Origin: Burkholderia pyrrocinia | GTDB lineage: Bacteria; Pseudomonadota; Gammaproteobacteria; Burkholderiales; Burkholderiaceae | DNA length: 64,000 nt | Direction of reading: 5' to 3' | NCBI RefSeq assembly: GCF_018417535.1 | Contig: NZ_CP070979.1 | Coordinates: forward strand, 372,001 to 436,000 | Shown: in pieces, positions 18,601 through 23,835 of the stretch | How positions within the stretch are numbered: position 1 is the first letter of the stretch | Layout: the number at the start of each line of letters is the position of its first letter | The notes under the pieces: model-generated | Database searches by the model: none | The model's input: the letters and a program-made list of their open reading frames with translations, nothing else | What the model was told of the DNA's origin: nothing | Made by a program: the position numbers and the translations under genes

Positions 18601-21251
18601 ACGACGAGAACGGCAATCTGAAGAGCACGTACGACGACGGCGGAAACGATCCGGGCAAGGCGCGCGCATTCCAGTACTGGACCGACCTTCGCGGCCAGGT
18701 GCAGCGGCGCGACGAGCTTACCGGCGTCACGGTGGACGCAAATGGGCGAATCAACGGGGCGGCAGGCGATCGCAAGCACAACTATTACTACCTGAACGGT
18801 AACCGGGTAGGGAATCAGGGCAACGACGGGATCGACCAGATCGACTATATGCAGGAACTTGCCGGCAAGCTTGGCAAGGGCAACGAGAATCAGTATCGGG
18901 TCTTCACACCGATCAGTGCCGCCGACTTCGACGAGAACTACATGGCGATCAACGGCACGTATCCGGCAGCAAGCGCGGGCCAGTGGACGGTGCGGGCAGG
19001 CGATACGCTGAAGTCGGTTGCGTCGGCGCTGTGGGGCGATTCGAGCCTGTGGTACATCCTGGCGGACGCGAATGGTCTGAAGAGTACGGACGAGCTGCGG
19101 GCCGGTCAGTTGCTGACCGTTCCGAACAAGGTGACGAACGTCCACAACACGTCGACGACGTTCAAGCCGTACGATCCGGGCCTCGCGATTGGCAATACGC
19201 AGCCAACGCTGCCGGCGCCGCCTCCACCGCCGGGGCCCAGCGGGTGTGGCGGATTCATGCCGATTATTGCGATCGTCGTGGCGGTAGTGGCAACGGTGTT
19301 TACGGCGGGGGCGTTGACTGCGCCGGCCGGGGCATCGTTCAGCGCGATTATGTCGGCGGGTGGCACTGCGCTGACGGGGGGAGCGGGTCTGGCAGGTGTG
19401 GGTGCGTCGGTCGCGGGTGGCGCAGTGGGTGCAGCCGCCTCTCAGGGTGTCATGATTGCGTCCGGCGAGCAGCACGGCTTGGATTTGAACGGCATCACGC
19501 TGGGAGCCATAGCAGCGGGGGTTACGGCTGGTATCGGAGCCGCAGTGAGCGCGCCGGCGAACGCGTTGAGCGCAGCGGCTCAAGGCGCCGTGAGATCGGT
19601 GGCAACGCAAGGCATCGGTGTGGTAACGGGGCTGCAGGAACATTTTGACTGGAAGGGTGTGGCGGCCAGCGCGATTGCGTCGGGTGTAGGATACGGCGTG
19701 GGCGAGCAGGTCGGGAAGGTGGCGATCGGAGCGGGTGTCGGCGCTGGTATGGGCCGGTTCGTGAGCGGTGTAGCGGGCGGGTTGAGCGCGGGAGTTGCAA
19801 GTACACTGGTTCGCGGCGGGAGTCTGGGGCGTAACATCGGGGCAATCGCGGCGGATGCGGTGGCGACCACCGTTGGCAATATGGTGGCCGACCGGATGAA
19901 GAGTCAGCCGACATCGACCGCGCTGCGCACCCAGCAGGCGATTGACGCGATGAACGGGCAGATCCTGCCAAGTAGTGTAGGTTCCGCCGGGACGGGTTTC
20001 GTACCCGCCAATGCGCCGTATATCCGGTTCGAAAACAGTCCGCAGGCCAGCGCCACAATGGCACTGGCAAACTACGACTCCCCTGCGGGCATTGAACAAG
20101 CGAGGGCGCAACGCATCGCCGAGTTGCAATTGCTCGCCGATCAGCCTCTCGACCGTGGATTCTCCGGGGTACAGGTTCTGATCGAAGGTGTTGGTTCGAC
20201 TGGCGGACCAGCCCCTCATCCGGCCGCTGAGCTGGGCACGATTCGAAATCTAAACTGGTTCGAAAGCCAGTTGGCCTTCAATCCGGTTGCGCAGGCAGCG
20301 CAAGGGTTTGTCGACCAAGGGTTAGCGCTCGCGAGCGGCGCTTGGAATGTCGTGTCGCATCCCATGAATACGGTAGCCGCGATCGGCGCGCACTACGCGA
20401 ACGCGTATGAAGCTGGCAACCTTGGTGGCGCGATTCTGCGCGACGCAAGCGGTATCGCGGCCGGTGCGGTGAAGGGCGCGCTCAGCCCGATTGATGCGCT
20501 GTATCGGCAAAACGAGGCGGGTGGAGCTTACCGACTGGGCGGGTCCATGATGGATGCGGCGCTGTCGGCGGCAACCCCCGGTGCCACGAACGCAGCGATT
20601 CGTCTAACCGGAGCTGGACTCGAACGTGGCGCTGCAGCGTTTGGACCGGCACTCGACAGGGTGGCAAGCGGCTTCTTGGTGAACAGGGGCATGCTGCTGA
20701 ACGCTGTACCTGAAAGCGGAGGTTTCGGAGGTGCTGCTGCAACGCTGTCGCGAGTCGAAAGCAGATTCGCCAGCGCATCGCGAGAAGTTGGTTTCATTAT
20801 CGATAGTAAGTCGGGGGATATTCTTGCCGTGCGAAGAGCAGGGTTGGGTAACGGGACACAGATTAGCCTTAATTCCGCTACGGATTTCCCGTTGATGAGC
20901 GGCAATGTTTTTACCCATAACCATCCGTTAGGCGGTAATTTGTCGCCTGGCGACGTATCAACCGCGATTGGCGCAGGTGTGCGGGAGTTCCGAGCAGTTA
21001 CACCGACACGTACCACTTCTATTGCGTTTGCTAATCCGCCTGATGGGCTGATTGGTGCGCCTGGCCCAGCCGTTCTATTCATGGATGGCGAGAAGTCTGC
21101 GATTGCTGCCACATACAGGGCAGGTTTGGCTGATGGAAGTCTGATTCCGCCGACTGATCTGGCCACGAGGAACGTTTGGCTGAGTGACTATTTCATACAG
21201 CAGTTGTCAGCACGAAATCCTTGGATTCAGTACACGGTAACTACACAATAA
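6627..21251 (+). CDS. Giant YD/RHS-repeat protein with LysM and C-terminal JAMM-type metalloprotease motif (4874 aa)
   Basis: It begins without a Sec signal or PAAR domain. Dozens of YD repeats (YDAAGRL-type) fill residues ~165-925, 1045-2780 and 3425-4100. Between blocks sit a ~110-residue module (~929-1040) resembling a calcium-dependent carbohydrate-binding domain and a ~640-residue beta-rich insertion without YD motifs (~2784-3421). A LysM domain (WTVRAGDTL...LTVPNK, ~4117-4170) follows. Next comes a Pro-rich linker and ~220 residues of Gly/Ala-rich hydrophobic sequence (~4209-4428), possibly membrane-active. The tip carries Glu4720 (REVGF) and His4764-Asn-His4766-Pro...Ser4773...Asp4776, matching the JAMM/MPN+ zinc pattern E...HxHP...SxxD. 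Known RHS proteins form a shell around a toxic tip, and JAB/JAMM tips are a described polymorphic-toxin class. The DPxGL motif that normally ends the RHS core is absent before the tip. The secretion route is unknown. Confidence 0.9.
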   Translation: MVAIVTGQGLGLQSSSSTALGSRGVLGNAAFGQTGEQIYVNAENGNLMLQDRDQLLLGQGINGTVYRAYNSLGQLNWREGASRTVDGLTGTLNAADSTITLTDWDGSVTMFAYDATRKLYVSKAGVGANIGDANKPGPVAVATTGPRATLQFDEQTNSWLWTDGNRQVTETYDASQGGRLVSSRDADGNTVKYGYDAAGRLAQITTAGGDVTYLDYDTAGRLSALRSVYQQASGQSATETTVRYTYDAQGRLSQVVTDLSPEDNSIADGNVYTTTYTYDGTSNRIASIRQTDGSRVEFTYALIDGEYRVAEIAQFADNSAPRITKLQYDLANRTTTITDPLGFAQQMIWNSSGQLERVQTMPSNGTWEILQTVFLYDDAGNVSRRNDVLLGSVFLKYDQAGNLIQQDGSVSGGTVKRTYGARNEVLTETVNGGSTTRYAYDDLGHLRYVVSAEGRITEYRYNSAGQRISEIRYGGATFDVTRLSESTAPSFDALDTWITAQSDRQNALRIDSTYDWRGNVAVETRYERLLADGTGDETGGVSRTRYIYDPHGRLLQRYVGEAGKEQVEQFAYDGLGRLLSTISFNGALTTYQYDDAHHTAVVTFANGMTRTSTYNAAGELVATADTVQGRLLSQTKNWYDADGRLRMTTDANGQNTHYLYNTRNQRVATIAPDGVLTEAVFHPNYGVQTRTVTYATRLSAAQLATLTDATGRPVERLASGGGLTLDTSNLRPAETASDRSEWLIRYGNFYSLDHTVDADGTVTQFNYDKAGRLIGKTVFANRLDIGSVSNTAFPRSDLPPADSVRDRTTRYMYDRDGLLRAELDPERFLTEYRYNAAGERIETVRYATPVSESALGAYISSAFPNFDSLIPAASAQDISSRFVYDARGWLAAEIDGEGYVTRYQHDAQGNVVERTRGQRIALGALSQPQQVPMSIEAAGPKGAVLEIWLDGVLAGKVTLTSSDYTRYTLSVSNTIPLASHTVEFRGPRYDPITVRAATLGNHEFVRVVATQPAITLPDDPNGHVRFTLNAADLVASASAPGSLERTTYAYDATGRLLEQVTYGVMGAKTSSFTYDQMGHVLTETQGKPPFNRTTTYRYDEEGRVVRKYSGEGSRILELIDLYEKSGDAAMLAQLWRDEFYETYTYDATGLRTSATDADGRKTLYYYDANGNLAATINAAGEVVEHRRDAFGDIEQTTAYAVRLSADVLKMLQGGRLTDDVASALAALDNADASHTYFSYSAAGRLTKRTDAMGATTDYAYNAFGEVTSQSQQVGINTHRITTYDYDRVGHQIQQATDPGYLNLITKAVYDAFGRVVQSVDANGVSRVTEYDRNGRVVGTRDAFGQTSTTYDAFNNLLTYTDRLGGTSLYTYSSKMQSMSVRSAAGVWSTTTYNEFGQVENVTDDQENVLQYQYDRDGLLKYVSHLSRTLHGYDDTQTHGYDRDHSGNVRTESDGGYKSVEYSYDAVGRVLTRKEKTNQSAPWSGPDGWTPVELVTRYEYDAKGQQVRTTDPSGTVTDTHYDLNGRKLTVVVDPDGQKLSTTFTYDGTGQVLTVTEGADSAAAKVTQNTYDGAGRLIEQIVDPAGLKLTTHYAYDPVGNLVSETNAAGGVTHHVYDAAGREIGSVGPTGTVIRIDRDAEGRIVKRTVYATPVSLAGLPERLTAEQLRDLVPASQQDEIGRNVYDADGRLRFTVDAAGAVTELTYDASNNVIRKTAYAGFINPAEGESQDAIRTALSRIDAQTRSGDRVTRMVYDVKHRLVATINAAGFVTRNTYNPSDQLVDTKYYATPYTGNDNPNYATFTDLLNTWDAQGAQNTVRETRWFYDDANRPVYAVDAEGYVTENQYDNAGRLAKTIRYARAHPEATGYKKTYDMWLAFRSETLDQAAVTAYRYDGAGRLIETTNALGIKTSYTLNALGRAIDTTVAAGTSDASTTHAVYDLAGNLVAKTLAYGTAIASTTRYAYDAAGRQIAATDPRGVELAEQDTAWALAERSARGIVDGAGNALAAAALTDDQKHALLQAYTSTQSYDAAGRVIEKADALHNVTRYQYDAFGNQVMMTDPLSATTVSFYDKLNRVVAQVSPENWVVGTQYDAFGNVTQVTDYRLARPGAVDDAWKRDGWKSDLSQILPAGDPADAVTRMEYDKLGRVIKSTDAEGYFETYGYDSLGNRTSYTNKLGGTFIYTYDHLGRMTSETLPVRSIHNNSIVVNRFEYDSRGNRTKMIEAQGLDEERTTEYGYDLLDRQVRTYQSVYLYESVGDAIETSVYDARGNLVSKIGVNGGVTTWYYDAAGRKTGQVSPSGTLTLWEYDPGGNATRTRIFGDPVKPTQGSQPPAPVDATSVRETRMVYDADGRLVQSRVMNVATGYFDPSAGEDQRGEYFITSGSELVTQWEYDGRGAVIAKTDPGGGRTLYFYNGSGKKTLEIDAKGYGIAYTLNERGDVTREIRFAKPYPDPVTANPSLGTTLINAWPRSEDDRITDYTWDRNGRKTSETRENVQFASVDGNGKLTQQVGAATTRYAYDGEGHLLRQVDANGNQYDYEYDVLGHRTLERLPEFTDYQGQQVRARTDYQYDGLGNITREIRRDGNQTQETAYTYNRGRIKGKWFADGTLTIYHYDLAGNVVVTGFGYNDADGKGTFYSSVTRYDLENREIKRYNGSDYWGPAAPAIQTEFRYNAYGELIGRRTNGGGAYADQSGVWQEYTDYDNAGRVVRTNFNDGISHLYMYDRNGNATLKVESMQTDLRGFAIKTGEDLEKLLQKADMMQTFTRYDARNQVIQIRQPKTSGSVPRISFSPVDIPIDGGVFANTQLSIGGWIEKQNRPVAGPVYTEPAEVSLTTSAGAAATASVSWNLVSSYIEIYSLDINLPDLKDVYGAYQYEVVATYREQGENLGTSRPSGVDHDPVDITQTQTIQTAVNQSGKVTFPVNSYVRIGTPSGDYPFKPLQFDYSIEVYVKPQNGSGERRLLGKVEKGAVLYEAWVSNGNVQAKVADQGALNSSQELQSVSNRLSLANHTLPQGARAMLYYRPSGSTEAFRTLGKDPNSEPGSYTIDVGNLPDDDYEMIFMAISDGSDGREPGTLLRRDGYNAHIARGGNSTVTSSPIPAYEESSRAGFLADASGSYIWTSPQTLNLYSVRDSALHLADHVVVKIRPQGGTTWNEERTLWRDPATGAFSIDLSGYAPGNLDVEFDLYNAAGQKLDAVLSSVGLPGGNGSPSFSTNYLADLKSTIVFHTQPADTDYIMVSWVQDGTTRYSRVTRMGNGEFTWDVQAGGLVPQPGQSYGYAIKYTAYDAAGIPLAMGAGDITVGTLGNSQVTLTGSERPSIFEFKPVGADGQLLTNVNTITLYYRQSTVKDQVYDRPFTEVTLTRDALGRFLFDASALPTRAEFEYRYLAKDATGTVLTERQSYFLTGTRNNPVTNVDIVGVIEETAKDMTIDRLQQHNAFGEVSAERDGRGNWTTSSYNTMGNLTLKHEPKVSVTLTNGAQVEVEPETRFYYDLTGNLVGLKDANGNLTTQQWNYGLTKAAVARTWDALGFSKTMQYDAYGDLRTTIDELGRRTDYRYDKLDRLIEVDRPALADGQRSIDRYEYDSLDRRIAHTDALGNRERTFYDVDGRVVKTISAAGREVKYDYKWATSMGSAGTATAGGWIRTTTNANGMTTVDENDQFGRLMKHTDFGGHVFQYTYNWAGLLAKQSGSSGQDVDYTYYSNGLVRSIKDNATKTQSLYEYDGDGNRTAEYFSNFGDVYVFAQSRVKYDALNRVTAIEDDAYKVYYEYDAVGNRRHMLAKYTDMVGYHDREQEYWYEYDALNRFTVSMGSLSGARATDPNDTSVSIVKGALGGDGVQLGYNAAGERVLAVYAKDGRTERYTYDANGYLTTQSVNDIVVQERKNDLLGRVTGFIERDAKTGQQVTGIDRTWDADGTITQERDTLHRATTAYSRMADGTLTKVETTPDDSSETRTTSTYAYEWWDSAKQSRVTVQASNPNAPGWRPATSYFNYDENGNLKSTYDDGGNDPGKARAFQYWTDLRGQVQRRDELTGVTVDANGRINGAAGDRKHNYYYLNGNRVGNQGNDGIDQIDYMQELAGKLGKGNENQYRVFTPISAADFDENYMAINGTYPAASAGQWTVRAGDTLKSVASALWGDSSLWYILADANGLKSTDELRAGQLLTVPNKVTNVHNTSTTFKPYDPGLAIGNTQPTLPAPPPPPGPSGCGGFMPIIAIVVAVVATVFTAGALTAPAGASFSAIMSAGGTALTGGAGLAGVGASVAGGAVGAAASQGVMIASGEQHGLDLNGITLGAIAAGVTAGIGAAVSAPANALSAAAQGAVRSVATQGIGVVTGLQEHFDWKGVAASAIASGVGYGVGEQVGKVAIGAGVGAGMGRFVSGVAGGLSAGVASTLVRGGSLGRNIGAIAADAVATTVGNMVADRMKSQPTSTALRTQQAIDAMNGQILPSSVGSAGTGFVPANAPYIRFENSPQASATMALANYDSPAGIEQARAQRIAELQLLADQPLDRGFSGVQVLIEGVGSTGGPAPHPAAELGTIRNLNWFESQLAFNPVAQAAQGFVDQGLALASGAWNVVSHPMNTVAAIGAHYANAYEAGNLGGAILRDASGIAAGAVKGALSPIDALYRQNEAGGAYRLGGSMMDAALSAATPGATNAAIRLTGAGLERGAAAFGPALDRVASGFLVNRGMLLNAVPESGGFGGAAATLSRVESRFASASREVGFIIDSKSGDILAVRRAGLGNGTQISLNSATDFPLMSGNVFTHNHPLGGNLSPGDVSTAIGAGVREFRAVTPTRTTSIAFANPPDGLIGAPGPAVLFMDGEKSAIAATYRAGLADGSLIPPTDLATRNVWLSDYFIQQLSARNPWIQYTVTTQ

Positions 21252-21260
21252 GGCGCGGCG

Positions 21261-21563
21261 ATGAGCAATACGAATACTCTTCAAGCGGTGGTCAATGACT
21301 TCGTTGGGTCGCTGAGTACGAGCGATAGGGAAGTTGTTCGTCTACTGATTCTTAATCATCAGATTCGGCAAAGCTTGGCGTGGTACAAAGAGGTGGCCGA
21401 TCGCTATCTTCGGGGACCGAGGGCGGCTGAGCTGATCAACGAGATAGAGAGGAAATATCCGGATGAGAGCATGTGGAAAAGCCTAGATTCATCTCCCGAG
21501 ACATTGATGTTTGAAGCGGGAATTATTTTGCGCGAAACACAAGCAGTGCTGAATGCAGATTAA
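21261..21563 (+). CDS. Candidate immunity protein for the YD-repeat toxin (100 aa)
   Basis: A 100-residue, helical, Glu/Asp-rich soluble protein (NTLQAVVNDFVGSLSTSDRE...IINEIERKYPDE-type composition). It starts 9 bp after the giant gene's stop and has no signal peptide. No strong ribosome-binding site precedes the ATG, so translational coupling to the upstream gene is likely. Position, size and single-gene pairing are those of cognate immunity genes of polymorphic toxins. If the JAMM tip acts in the cytoplasm, a cytoplasmic immunity protein fits. The family is not recognised and the role is inferred from context. Confidence 0.6.
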   Translation: MSNTNTLQAVVNDFVGSLSTSDREVVRLLILNHQIRQSLAWYKEVADRYLRGPRAAELINEIERKYPDESMWKSLDSSPETLMFEAGIILRETQAVLNAD

Positions 21564-21575
21564 GGAACGAACAAA

Positions 21576-22040
21576 ATGCAGTTGACGAAATTGATCCCGC
21601 TGGGCGTTACGCTGTTGATTCTGGCAGGCTGCGCATCAGTACCGATGGGCGATCCCCAGCGAGACGCGGAACTGAAGACGTTCAGCGCACCGCAGGAGAA
21701 AGCGGCCATTTACGTGTATCGGAACGAAAGCATGGGCGGTGCCGTCAAGATGCCGGTGACGCTTGATGGTAAGACGTTGGGCGATACGGCCGCGAAGACT
21801 TACCTGTATAGCGAGGTTGAGCCTGGCCGTCACCAGTTGGTCTCGAAGGCGGAAAACGATTCGACGCTGGACGTCGATACGGTCGCCGGAAAGATCTATT
21901 ACGTCTGGCAGGAGGTCAAGATGGGCATCCTGTACGCTCGCAGCAAACTGCAACTCGTCGACGACACGACTGGGCAGGACGGGGTGAAAGCATCGAAGCT
22001 GGCGGTCTTGAAACCTGAGCAGGTCGAGGCTGCAAAATGA
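21576..22040 (+). CDS. DUF2846-like lipoprotein (copy 2)
   Basis: Same 154-residue architecture as 2249-2713: a lipobox LAGC near residue 19, then the DUF2846-like segments KAAIYVYRNESMG and GDTAAKTYLYSEVEPGRHQ. AAGGAAC lies about 7 nt upstream of the ATG, 12 bp after the candidate immunity gene. The near-identity of residues 65-120 with copy 1 points to recent duplication or gene conversion. It may simply be carried along with the toxin locus, or it may be an envelope accessory; nothing in the sequence decides. Confidence 0.8.
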   Translation: MQLTKLIPLGVTLLILAGCASVPMGDPQRDAELKTFSAPQEKAAIYVYRNESMGGAVKMPVTLDGKTLGDTAAKTYLYSEVEPGRHQLVSKAENDSTLDVDTVAGKIYYVWQEVKMGILYARSKLQLVDDTTGQDGVKASKLAVLKPEQVEAAK

Positions 22041-22068
22041 CGATCTGCTGTTGCTAGCGCTTGTACCG

Positions 22069-22088
22069 ACGCCCGAATACGTGGGCGT
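22069..22088 (+). terminator. Hairpin after lipoprotein copy 2
   Basis: ACGCCC and GGGCGT pair across an 8-base loop about 28 nt after the lipoprotein stop, extendable through a wobble pair. There is no T-run. It is the counterpart of the hairpin after copy 1. Confidence 0.4.
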
Positions 22089-22127
22089 TGTCGTATCTGC
22101 ACCCGGAATCTCAGAAGAGCTCTCTCT

Positions 22128-22271
22128 CGACGCGTTGGTGATCGCGCGTGCTTCGTGTTCGGCTTCGCGAAAAACGAGCGGACCAATGTGAGCGCGAAGG
22201 AGTTGCAGGTGCTGAAGCTGTTGGCGGCGCAGTTGCTGGGTTACGACGCGCGGACGTTGGCGAACGCGTAG
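22128..22271 (+). pseudogene. C-terminal remnant of RelE/HigB-family toxin
   Basis: The frame ending in TAG at 22269 reads VGDRACFVFGFAKNERTN followed by VSAKELQVLKLLAAQLLGYD. This is the characteristic C-terminal half of phage Gp49-like/HigB toxins of type II toxin-antitoxin systems. No start codon or N-terminal half is present; upstream is intergenic sequence and a hairpin. The antitoxin remnant follows 32 bp later, the normal toxin-first order for this family. The gene is dead by truncation. Confidence 0.65.
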
Positions 22272-22303
22272 GCCCCGGGGCGAATTATATGAGGTGGAAA
22301 GCG

Positions 22304-22465
22304 ATGAGTGACAAACTGCTGAAGGTACTGCACGAGACGGCGTAGGGCCTGCATGAGGCGGGTGCGATGGACGCGGTGACGCTGCGCGACGACGCGTTGT
22401 GCCTGCCGCCAGTGAACGCCGCCGGATCCGGGATCGTTTTCTATCGAGCGACGGAGGTCGCGTGA
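22304..22465 (+). pseudogene. N-terminal remnant of HigA-type antitoxin
   Basis: From ATG 22304 the frame reads MSDKLLKVLHETA, then an in-frame TAG (22343-22345), then GLHEAGAMDAVTLRDDALCLPPV. This matches the N-terminus of XRE-family antitoxins (HETA..LH..G.MD..TLR..DALCLPPV) with one codon lost before DALCLPPV. After PPV the sequence diverges and the helix-turn-helix is missing. It is broken by a nonsense codon and by truncation, and pairs with the toxin remnant just upstream. Confidence 0.65.
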
Positions 22466-22495
22466 TTTTGCAGCACCGACAATAATGCTCAAAAA

Positions 22496-22996
22496 ATGAA
22501 GAAATTTGCCCTTGCCTTCCTAAATTCGATTGCTGTTTGTAACATGATTGTCTTGTCTGGATGTGCAATACGTGGCACACCATACATCACCTACGATGAG
22601 AAAAAGCCGCTTGTTGAGACGGCGATTTTCTCCGCTTTCGATAAAACGCAAAAGCTGGCAACTGTTGATGAAGTAGACGGCAGGGTATTGCCGCTATGCT
22701 ATATCAGCGGTTACTGTCCGTTTTGGGTTCGAGTTCTACCCGGCGAACATACCTTCAAAGTTAGGTATCAGACCGACGTCGTTCTCTTCGGGTCCATGAT
22801 GACTGCAAAGGTGGCAAATTTCTCTCTCACCGTCCCAGACATGAAGCCGTCACACGTTTACACGGTCGAATATCAGAAAGTTGGAAGTGGCGTATACGCA
22901 ACCGTGCGTGATTTAGGAGAAAACCCCACGTATGGGGTGAGAGCCGGCTTTTCTGGTGAATACTTCCCGGCGACGTTTTCTGATGTCGAAAACTAA
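22496..22996 (+). CDS. Hypothetical lipoprotein (166 aa), low GC
   Basis: A hydrophobic N-terminus ends in VLSGCA (Cys near residue 22), a lipobox. The mature domain contains a paired-cysteine stretch (PLCYISGYCPFWVRVLPGEH) and a beta-rich body. The phrase LPGEHTFKVRYQTDV recalls the PGxH signature of the DUF2846-like lipoproteins nearby, so it may be a distant relative. GC is visibly lower than in the neighbours, suggesting a different origin. No clear ribosome-binding site. The function is unknown. Confidence 0.65.
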   Translation: MKKFALAFLNSIAVCNMIVLSGCAIRGTPYITYDEKKPLVETAIFSAFDKTQKLATVDEVDGRVLPLCYISGYCPFWVRVLPGEHTFKVRYQTDVVLFGSMMTAKVANFSLTVPDMKPSHVYTVEYQKVGSGVYATVRDLGENPTYGVRAGFSGEYFPATFSDVEN

Positions 22997-23180
22997 AACT
23001 ATGGTGTCAGTGATTGCCATTTTTTGGATGCGTCCCGACGATGGCGTGCGAGTAAGGTGAAGCTGAATTTCTGTTGTAAGCTTCGTGGTTATGAAAATCG
23101 ACTTCATCATAACCAATAGATCCAGTCCCGTGGCTGACTTCTGTTTGACGCGGCACCATACGACGAGGTGATGTTCTCGC

Positions 23181-23457
23181 ATGATCCATGCGGCTGAATC
23201 ATTTGATGATGCGACTTACGTTCAAGGTCTCCTATTAGACGCGCTGCCCAAGCTCGTGCAGGTTGCACCGAAATGGGCGTCTATCGCGCTTATGCGCGTT
23301 CTCAACAATGCGTCCAAAGGCGGAGTTGGTGCAGGCGCTGTTGGGCGCATCACCGGACGCCAAGCACGCGGTAACTTGGTTGTGTGAGAAGCTCAACGAG
23401 CGCGGTGCGTCGTTTATAGAGAAGACGCTTGCCGTTTCATTGGCAGCTAAAAATTAG
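23181..23457 (+). pseudogene. Frameshifted small gene (immunity-like remnant?)
   Basis: ATG 23181 (GAGGTG about 14 nt upstream) begins FDDATYVQGLLLDALPKLVQ...IALMRVLNNASK. Near 23310 the coherent protein continues in another frame as AELVQALLGASPDAKHAV, then WLCEKLNERGASFIEKTLAVS, and stops at 23455-23457. A one-base shift would join the two halves into a single soluble helical protein of about 90 residues. The family is not recognised; size and location beside a toxin locus make an orphan immunity gene plausible. It ends 7 bp before a strong hairpin. The preceding gap 22997-23180 shows nothing. Confidence 0.5.
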
Positions 23458-23464
23458 TTCGTGT

Positions 23465-23500
23465 ATGCAATAACGCCCGCGAAAGCGGGCGTTATTGCAT
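23465..23500. terminator. Perfect 16-bp hairpin, bidirectional terminator
   Basis: ATGCAATAACGCCCGC and GCGGGCGTTATTGCAT are exact reverse complements around a GAAA tetraloop. The GC core flanked by A/T arms works as a terminator on both strands. It lies between the frameshifted plus-strand gene (ending 23457) and the truncated minus-strand frame (ending 23514), the expected place for a shared convergent terminator. Confidence 0.8.
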
Positions 23501-23513
23501 CTCCGTTCGAAAC

Positions 23514-23690
23514 TCAGAAGATCTGTTTGGCGATGCGTCGCCGCTCGCCGTCATTGAGGTGCATTGAGCGCATCCCGTCGATCGCACGACGCAGCCAGTG
23601 GTCGACGATAACGCGATGTGCGCCGTTCGCTCCGGCCGCCGTCGAGGCCGGCAATTGCCGAATTCCGGCGCTTGTCCGTGCCGATCGAAT
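23514..23690 (-). pseudogene. C-terminal fragment of an unidentified gene
   Basis: On the minus strand a frame ending in TGA (23514-23516) reads AHRVIVDHWLRRAIDGMRS followed by MHLNDGERRRIAKQIF. This is coherent, charged and helical, and very unlike the other frames. It ends 13 bp before the 16-bp hairpin, as a real gene end would. No start is found; upstream it runs into the IS-like sequence at about 23690. It is probably the tail of a gene truncated by insertion. I do not recognise the family. Confidence 0.4.
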
Positions 23691-23790
23691 TTTGACCGGG
23701 TGGGGATGCGGACAAATCTTGGACTACTTTGGAGGTAGTCCATGTGTTCATACCAAAAACGCGTTCGGGCGGTCGAGTTGTACCTGAAAC
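23690..23790 (+). mobile_element. IS3-family remnant (5' end and start of orfA)
   Basis: After a GGAGG, the ATG at 23742 encodes MCSYQKRVRAVELYLKL, matching the first residues of IS3-family OrfA proteins (S.YE.R.RAVKLYIKLGKR). The frame then decays and is cut off next to the 3' end of the 23836-25224 gene. The leader just upstream may belong to the IS left end. No second terminal repeat or orfB is present. The left boundary is a guess. Confidence 0.4.
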
Positions 23791-23835
23791 TCTGGCCGGT
23801 CCACTATTCTCGAAATCACGGTAGGGGCAGACAAC

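Noticed and set aside
17304..20219. 971-codon minus-strand open frame
   Set aside because: Same cause: it mirrors YD repeats, LysM and the Gly/Ala segment in antisense and has no ribosome-binding site or recognisable protein features.
6627..21251. Interpretation of the giant protein as a T6SS PAAR-RHS effector
   Set aside because: No PAAR domain or N-terminal transmembrane motif is present, and no vgrG, hcp or other T6SS gene is visible nearby.
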